DNA of 46,801 nucleotides, from positions 1 to 46,801 of the forward strand of contig CACNSW010000013.1 of NCBI GenBank assembly GCA_902623185.1. Direction: 5' to 3'. Position 1 is the first letter of the stretch, and every line of letters begins with the position of its first letter. Origin of the DNA: an uncultured SAR116 cluster alpha proteobacterium. Lineage in GTDB: Bacteria > Pseudomonadota > Alphaproteobacteria > Puniceispirillales > Puniceispirillaceae. Positions 43,467-46,801 of this stretch are shown piece by piece. The translations under genes were made by a program, and so were the position numbers. The notes below the pieces were generated by a model that saw nothing but the letters and a program-made list of their open reading frames with translations, did not search any database and was not told where the DNA came from.

Positions 43467-44507
43467 CTATAGTTCTAGAATTACACGTCTGCCGCTGGCG
43501 GCTGAACTGGCTACCGCCAGGGTCGCTGCAAGTGATTTGCTACCATTTCTAGCATCAATAATTGGTGTCTCGGTGCCACGGACGATGGCACAAAGATGCC
43601 TGCATTGAGCAATATAGGCGTCGACAAAGGGCGTCTTGATTCGTTCAGCCGTAATTTCGTCATGCCAGTCGCCGTCGTTGTTGGCATGTGACCAAAGTGT
43701 CAGATTTGGAAAATCGAGAGCCCCCTTGGTTCCAAGAAACCGGATCGCGTTCTGGCCTGTCTTTGGAAAACGCACACTTTCGCCAAGAGCCATTTCCCAA
43801 GTCCAGGGTGTAGGTGTCCGGTCCGACAGCAAGAAAGTGCCAACGGCAGAATTGACAAATTTCATACTGATCGCAACCGCATCTTCCTTGTCAAATTCCT
43901 GGTCATGATGCGTCACCTCAGCTGACACAGTGGCAATGTCCCCGCAGATAAAACGTATTAAGTCGATTTCATGGATCAGATTTGTCAAAATTGGACCGGC
44001 CTTCACATCGCGCCGCCACGCAGCGCTGTAATAATCCTCGTCCTTTCGGGTTGTCCATTGGCCTGTTACCCCCATCAATTTGCCGATGCGCCCCTGTGCA
44101 ATGATTTCACGTGCCTCTGCCGCACAGGGGTAGTAGCGCCTTTGATGCCCAACCAGAACGTGACAGCCCTTTTGCTCAGCAAAACCGTTCACTTCATCAG
44201 CTTCTGCAAGGGTGGCAGTAATTGGTTTTTCGACCAGAACGGTCTGCCTCGCTTCAAGCGCCATCATTATGTCCTGATGATGACGCTCTGTTGGTGTCGC
44301 GATAATTACCGCATCAAGAACGCACCGCGCCAACATGGCGCCGGCATCGGGGTATATGGGAATATTCTGCGGCGCTCCAACCTTGACTGCAATTGGAGAG
44401 GGGTCCGCTATGGCGACAAGGGCGATCTCTGGCACTTCCTCCATCGCCTTCATATGTCGGACACCCATCAAGCCAGCGCCTATTAAACCAACCCGGACCT
44501 TGTCCAT
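43467..44507 (-). CDS. Gfo/Idh/MocA family oxidoreductase
   Basis: A 346-residue dehydrogenase. The Rossmann motif GLIGAGLMGVRHM is at residues 7-19, the conserved EKP at 93-95 carries the catalytic-site lysine, and the C-terminal domain has NLIHEIDLIRFICGD with the His/Asp pair typical of the family. Members oxidise hydroxyl groups of sugars, inositols and glycosides with NAD(P). The start overlaps the CoA-transferase stop by one base, and GGGAGAG precedes it. An inositol-type or glycoside substrate is plausible but unproven. Confidence 0.9.
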   Translation of the reverse strand: MDKVRVGLIGAGLMGVRHMKAMEEVPEIALVAIADPSPIAVKVGAPQNIPIYPDAGAMLARCVLDAVIIATPTERHHQDIMMALEARQTVLVEKPITATLAEADEVNGFAEQKGCHVLVGHQRRYYPCAAEAREIIAQGRIGKLMGVTGQWTTRKDEDYYSAAWRRDVKAGPILTNLIHEIDLIRFICGDIATVSAEVTHHDQEFDKEDAVAISMKFVNSAVGTFLLSDRTPTPWTWEMALGESVRFPKTGQNAIRFLGTKGALDFPNLTLWSHANNDGDWHDEITAERIKTPFVDAYIAQCRHLCAIVRGTETPIIDARNGSKSLAATLAVASSAASGRRVILEL

Positions 44508-46060
44508 CAGGTCTCTCCCTCAACATCCGTAAACAACAATTCATCCATTATATGCGGCACCCTAGAAATATGTGGCACAAACCCCATCCGGTCGAGAATG
44601 TCGCGTTCCAGATCGACACCGGGAGCAATTTCAATTAAGCTGACCCCTTCGCTGGTCAGTTCAAAAACGGCGCGCTCGGTCACATAGATTACCCGCTGAC
44701 CCTGGGCAAGTGCCTGGACACCAGAAAAAGTGATTTGATCAACCTGCTTCACAAGCTTGGCGATCCGGCCATGTATCAAAATCTCCAGACGCCCCTGACC
44801 GATTTCCAGCTGCGTTCCGCCAGTGTCGAAAGTGCCACAAAAAATTACCGTATGGGCGTTCTGGGCAATGTCGATAAAGCCACCTGGCCCAACCGTATTA
44901 CCTGCCAGCTTCGAGACATTGACATTGCCAGCAGAGTCAATCTCACCAAACCCAAGAAAAGCGATATCTAGTCCACCACCCGAATAGAAATCGAATTGTG
45001 ACGGGCCATCAATCATACAGCTCGGATTCATCGCATACCCAAACAGATCACCATCCATCAGACGGCCCCCATAGGTGCCATGTTCGATCGTCTGATAATA
45101 GCGATCAGACATGCCATCTCTGGCAATCAATTTTGCCACCTGATCCGGAATGCCAAAGCCAAAATTGATCACAGCATCATCGATCAATTCCTGCCGGGCG
45201 CGTTTGGCGATGACCAGTCGGGGCGAGAACTGCACGGCCTGCGCATCAAGATCGTGCCTGAACTGCTCGCCTGAAACTGCGGCATCATAGACAAGCTCAT
45301 AGCCCTGTTGCTGGCGTTCATCAATCACTACTGCATCAACCAGTGCAGAAGGGATCCTAACCTCTCGCGCTTTCATGCTATTGCTCGGAACCCGGCCCTT
45401 GACCTGGAAAATCACTTTGCCACCACTGTTATGCGCTGCAGCTGCCATCGCATAGATGTCGAGATTTGCCGGCTCCTCCTCAAGCGAAATATTGCCATCC
45501 TCATCGGCATAACTGCCACGCAGCAGGGCCACCGAAACAGCTATGGGAAGATATCGCAGGTAATCCTTGCCATCAATCGTAATTACCTCGGTCAGCTTGG
45601 CCTTCGCACCTTCATTCATCCGGCCTCCCTCAAATCTTGGATCAACGAAGGTGCCAAGACCAACATGCGTGATCAATCCAGGCCGACCCGCAGCAACCTC
45701 ACGCATCAATTGCATAATCACGCCACCGGGTAAAACATAGGCTTCTATGTCGTTGTCACGGGCCATCTGTTGCATGCGTGGCGACCAGACCCAATGACCA
45801 CCAATCACCCTGCTAGTCATACCCTTGTGGGCAAACCGGTTCATGCCCCGTTCATGTCGATCACCTATACCCAGAGCATGAATGCAGGTCAGATTACGTG
45901 GATGGCCGGTTTTCAAAAAACGCCGTTCGACCGCTTCATGTAGCAGAGTCGCCTCCACCAAACCCCCGCCTCCGCCTACAAGGCCGACAACAGACTCGTC
46001 CCCAATAATTGCCACTGCATCATCAGCAGACAGGAATTGCGTTTTTCCCATTTCACTCAC
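44507..46060 (-). CDS. Family I acyl-CoA:acetate/propionate CoA-transferase (YdiF/Pct-like)
   Basis: A 517-residue fused CoA-transferase: an alpha half (GGGGGLVEA, GIGDRHERGMNRFAHKGM) and a beta half (VINFGFGIPDQV, IEHGTYGGRLMDGD). Catalytic Glu326 lies in TIEHGTYGG and should form the glutamyl-CoA thioester. It moves CoA from acetyl-, propionyl- or another acyl-CoA to a carboxylic acid without ATP. It starts with GTG overlapping the acyl-CoA dehydrogenase TGA by 4 bp; an ATG three codons later (46051) is an alternative. As the only CoA-activating enzyme in view, it probably activates the pathway acid. Confidence 0.92.
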   Translation of the reverse strand: MSEMGKTQFLSADDAVAIIGDESVVGLVGGGGGLVEATLLHEAVERRFLKTGHPRNLTCIHALGIGDRHERGMNRFAHKGMTSRVIGGHWVWSPRMQQMARDNDIEAYVLPGGVIMQLMREVAAGRPGLITHVGLGTFVDPRFEGGRMNEGAKAKLTEVITIDGKDYLRYLPIAVSVALLRGSYADEDGNISLEEEPANLDIYAMAAAAHNSGGKVIFQVKGRVPSNSMKAREVRIPSALVDAVVIDERQQQGYELVYDAAVSGEQFRHDLDAQAVQFSPRLVIAKRARQELIDDAVINFGFGIPDQVAKLIARDGMSDRYYQTIEHGTYGGRLMDGDLFGYAMNPSCMIDGPSQFDFYSGGGLDIAFLGFGEIDSAGNVNVSKLAGNTVGPGGFIDIAQNAHTVIFCGTFDTGGTQLEIGQGRLEILIHGRIAKLVKQVDQITFSGVQALAQGQRVIYVTERAVFELTSEGVSLIEIAPGVDLERDILDRMGFVPHISRVPHIMDELLFTDVEGET

Positions 46061-46801
46061 CCATAGATATCGTAGACCGAGGTGTCACCGCGGATCATCT
46101 GTTTCGCCAACACCGCCCGATGGATTTCCGAGGTGCCATCATAGATCCGATAGATGCGGGCATCTCGATAATAGCGCTCGATCGGCAAATCGCGGCAATA
46201 GCCGGCCCCGCCAAAGATTTGCACGGCGCGGTCAACAACATGGCCCAGCATTTCGGCTGCCTGTACCTTCAGCATGGAAATGCTGCCTCGCACCTCTTCG
46301 CCCGCATCAACCCGGCTCGCCGTGTGCCAGAGTGCAAGACGAGTTCCATTGATCTCCATGGCCGAGTCCGCCAACATCTGTTGAATCATCTGAAAATCAC
46401 CGATTGGCGCGCCAAATTGCCGCCTTTCACGAGCATAATCTAGGCATTGATCCATCACCAGTGTGGCTTTGCCAATGCTTCGTGCAACCACCTGCGCAAG
46501 ACGGACACGGCCAAGGGTCGCGAAGGCGAGTTTCAACCCCTGCCCCTCAGAGCCAAGCAGATGATCGCTGGAAAGACCAACATTCTCAAATTGCATTTCA
46601 ACATGCGAGGTGCCGCGCAGTCCCATCATTGGCTGATCACGTCCAATGGTGAAACCCGTCATTCCCTTTTCTACGATGAAGGTAGAGATACCGTGAACGC
46701 CAGCCGTCGGATCGGTAACTGCTGTCACAACAAAAAAATCGGAAAACAAGCCATCAGAAATGAAATGCTTCGATCCATTTAGGACCCAGCCCTCACCGGA
46801 C
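46057..46801 (-). CDS. Acyl-CoA dehydrogenase, 3' part (start lies outside the window)
   Basis: About 248 C-terminal residues of an acyl-CoA dehydrogenase; the frame is open to the right edge. It enters at SGEGWVLNGSKHFISDG, the middle beta-domain, and runs through the FAD-binding helices QIFGGAGYCRDLPIERYYRD to the C-terminal RIYRIYDGTSEIHR, the hallmark next to the active site. It would oxidise an acyl-CoA to the 2-enoyl-CoA for the MaoC hydratase. It is the first visible gene of the minus-strand catabolic unit. The catalytic Glu cannot be assigned with confidence without an alignment. Confidence 0.95.
   Translation of the reverse strand, partial: SGEGWVLNGSKHFISDGLFSDFFVVTAVTDPTAGVHGISTFIVEKGMTGFTIGRDQPMMGLRGTSHVEMQFENVGLSSDHLLGSEGQGLKLAFATLGRVRLAQVVARSIGKATLVMDQCLDYARERRQFGAPIGDFQMIQQMLADSAMEINGTRLALWHTASRVDAGEEVRGSISMLKVQAAEMLGHVVDRAVQIFGGAGYCRDLPIERYYRDARIYRIYDGTSEIHRAVLAKQMIRGDTSVYDIYG

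Overview
The window looks like chromosomal DNA of a marine-type alphaproteobacterium. This is inferred from gene content: a CO-dehydrogenase-family cluster, a complete C-P lyase operon, Pst phosphate uptake, a 7TM adenylate cyclase and a branched-chain-type ABC operon. An organism of the SAR116 type would fit, but nothing here fixes the taxon. No rRNA, tRNA, CRISPR array, insertion sequence or phage gene was recognised. G+C is uneven by eye: the phn operon is clearly richer than the cox, cyclase and pst regions. LAYOUT: (1) 0.1-4.1 kb carries a molybdenum-hydroxylase set: coxG-like, a MobA-like nucleotidyltransferase, an XdhC/CoxI-like factor, a 2Fe-2S subunit and a FAD subunit. The catalytic molybdopterin subunit is absent. 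(2) 4.3-10.7 kb is a cyclic-nucleotide block: a phosphodiesterase-like metallo-beta-lactamase protein, a stand-alone cNMP-binding domain, a metallo-beta-lactamase lipoprotein and two class III cyclases (one 7TM, one fused to TolB-like and TPR regions). (3) 11.1-15.8 kb has a PfkB kinase, a small lipoprotein, the methylthioadenosine salvage pair mtnP-apt, and beside it a clearly decayed mtnA. (4) 15.9-24.3 kb has a PH-domain membrane protein and then phnF, divergent from phnGHIJKLN, a DUF1045 gene on the opposite strand and phnM. A well-formed sigma70-type promoter with an inverted repeat in its spacer lies in the phnF-phnG gap. (5) 24.6-30.0 kb is pstSCAB-phoU. (6) 31.1-36.1 kb is a sugar-acid cluster: KDG kinase, a beta-hydroxyacid dehydrogenase, a TIM-barrel isomerase and mannonate dehydratase, with long gaps between units. 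(7) 36.3-46.8 kb is a colinear minus-strand block. It starts outside the window with an acyl-CoA dehydrogenase, continues through a CoA-transferase, Gfo/Idh oxidoreductase, MaoC hydratase, SDR and sugar isomerase, and ends in a five-gene branched-chain-type ABC transporter. HOW THE GENES WORK TOGETHER: pst and phn together serve inorganic phosphate and phosphonate phosphorus supply. The kdgK/uxuA set feeds hexuronate-type carbon through KDG to KDPG. The last block reads as uptake of an unknown acid, CoA activation, and dehydrogenation, hydration and oxidation. Its Gfo/Idh plus sugar-isomerase pair suggests that the substrate also has a sugar or cyclitol part. This block and the cyclic-nucleotide block are the best candidates for undescribed systems. 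A side theme is gene decay: besides mtnA, several intergenic stretches hold weaker, protein-like fragments.
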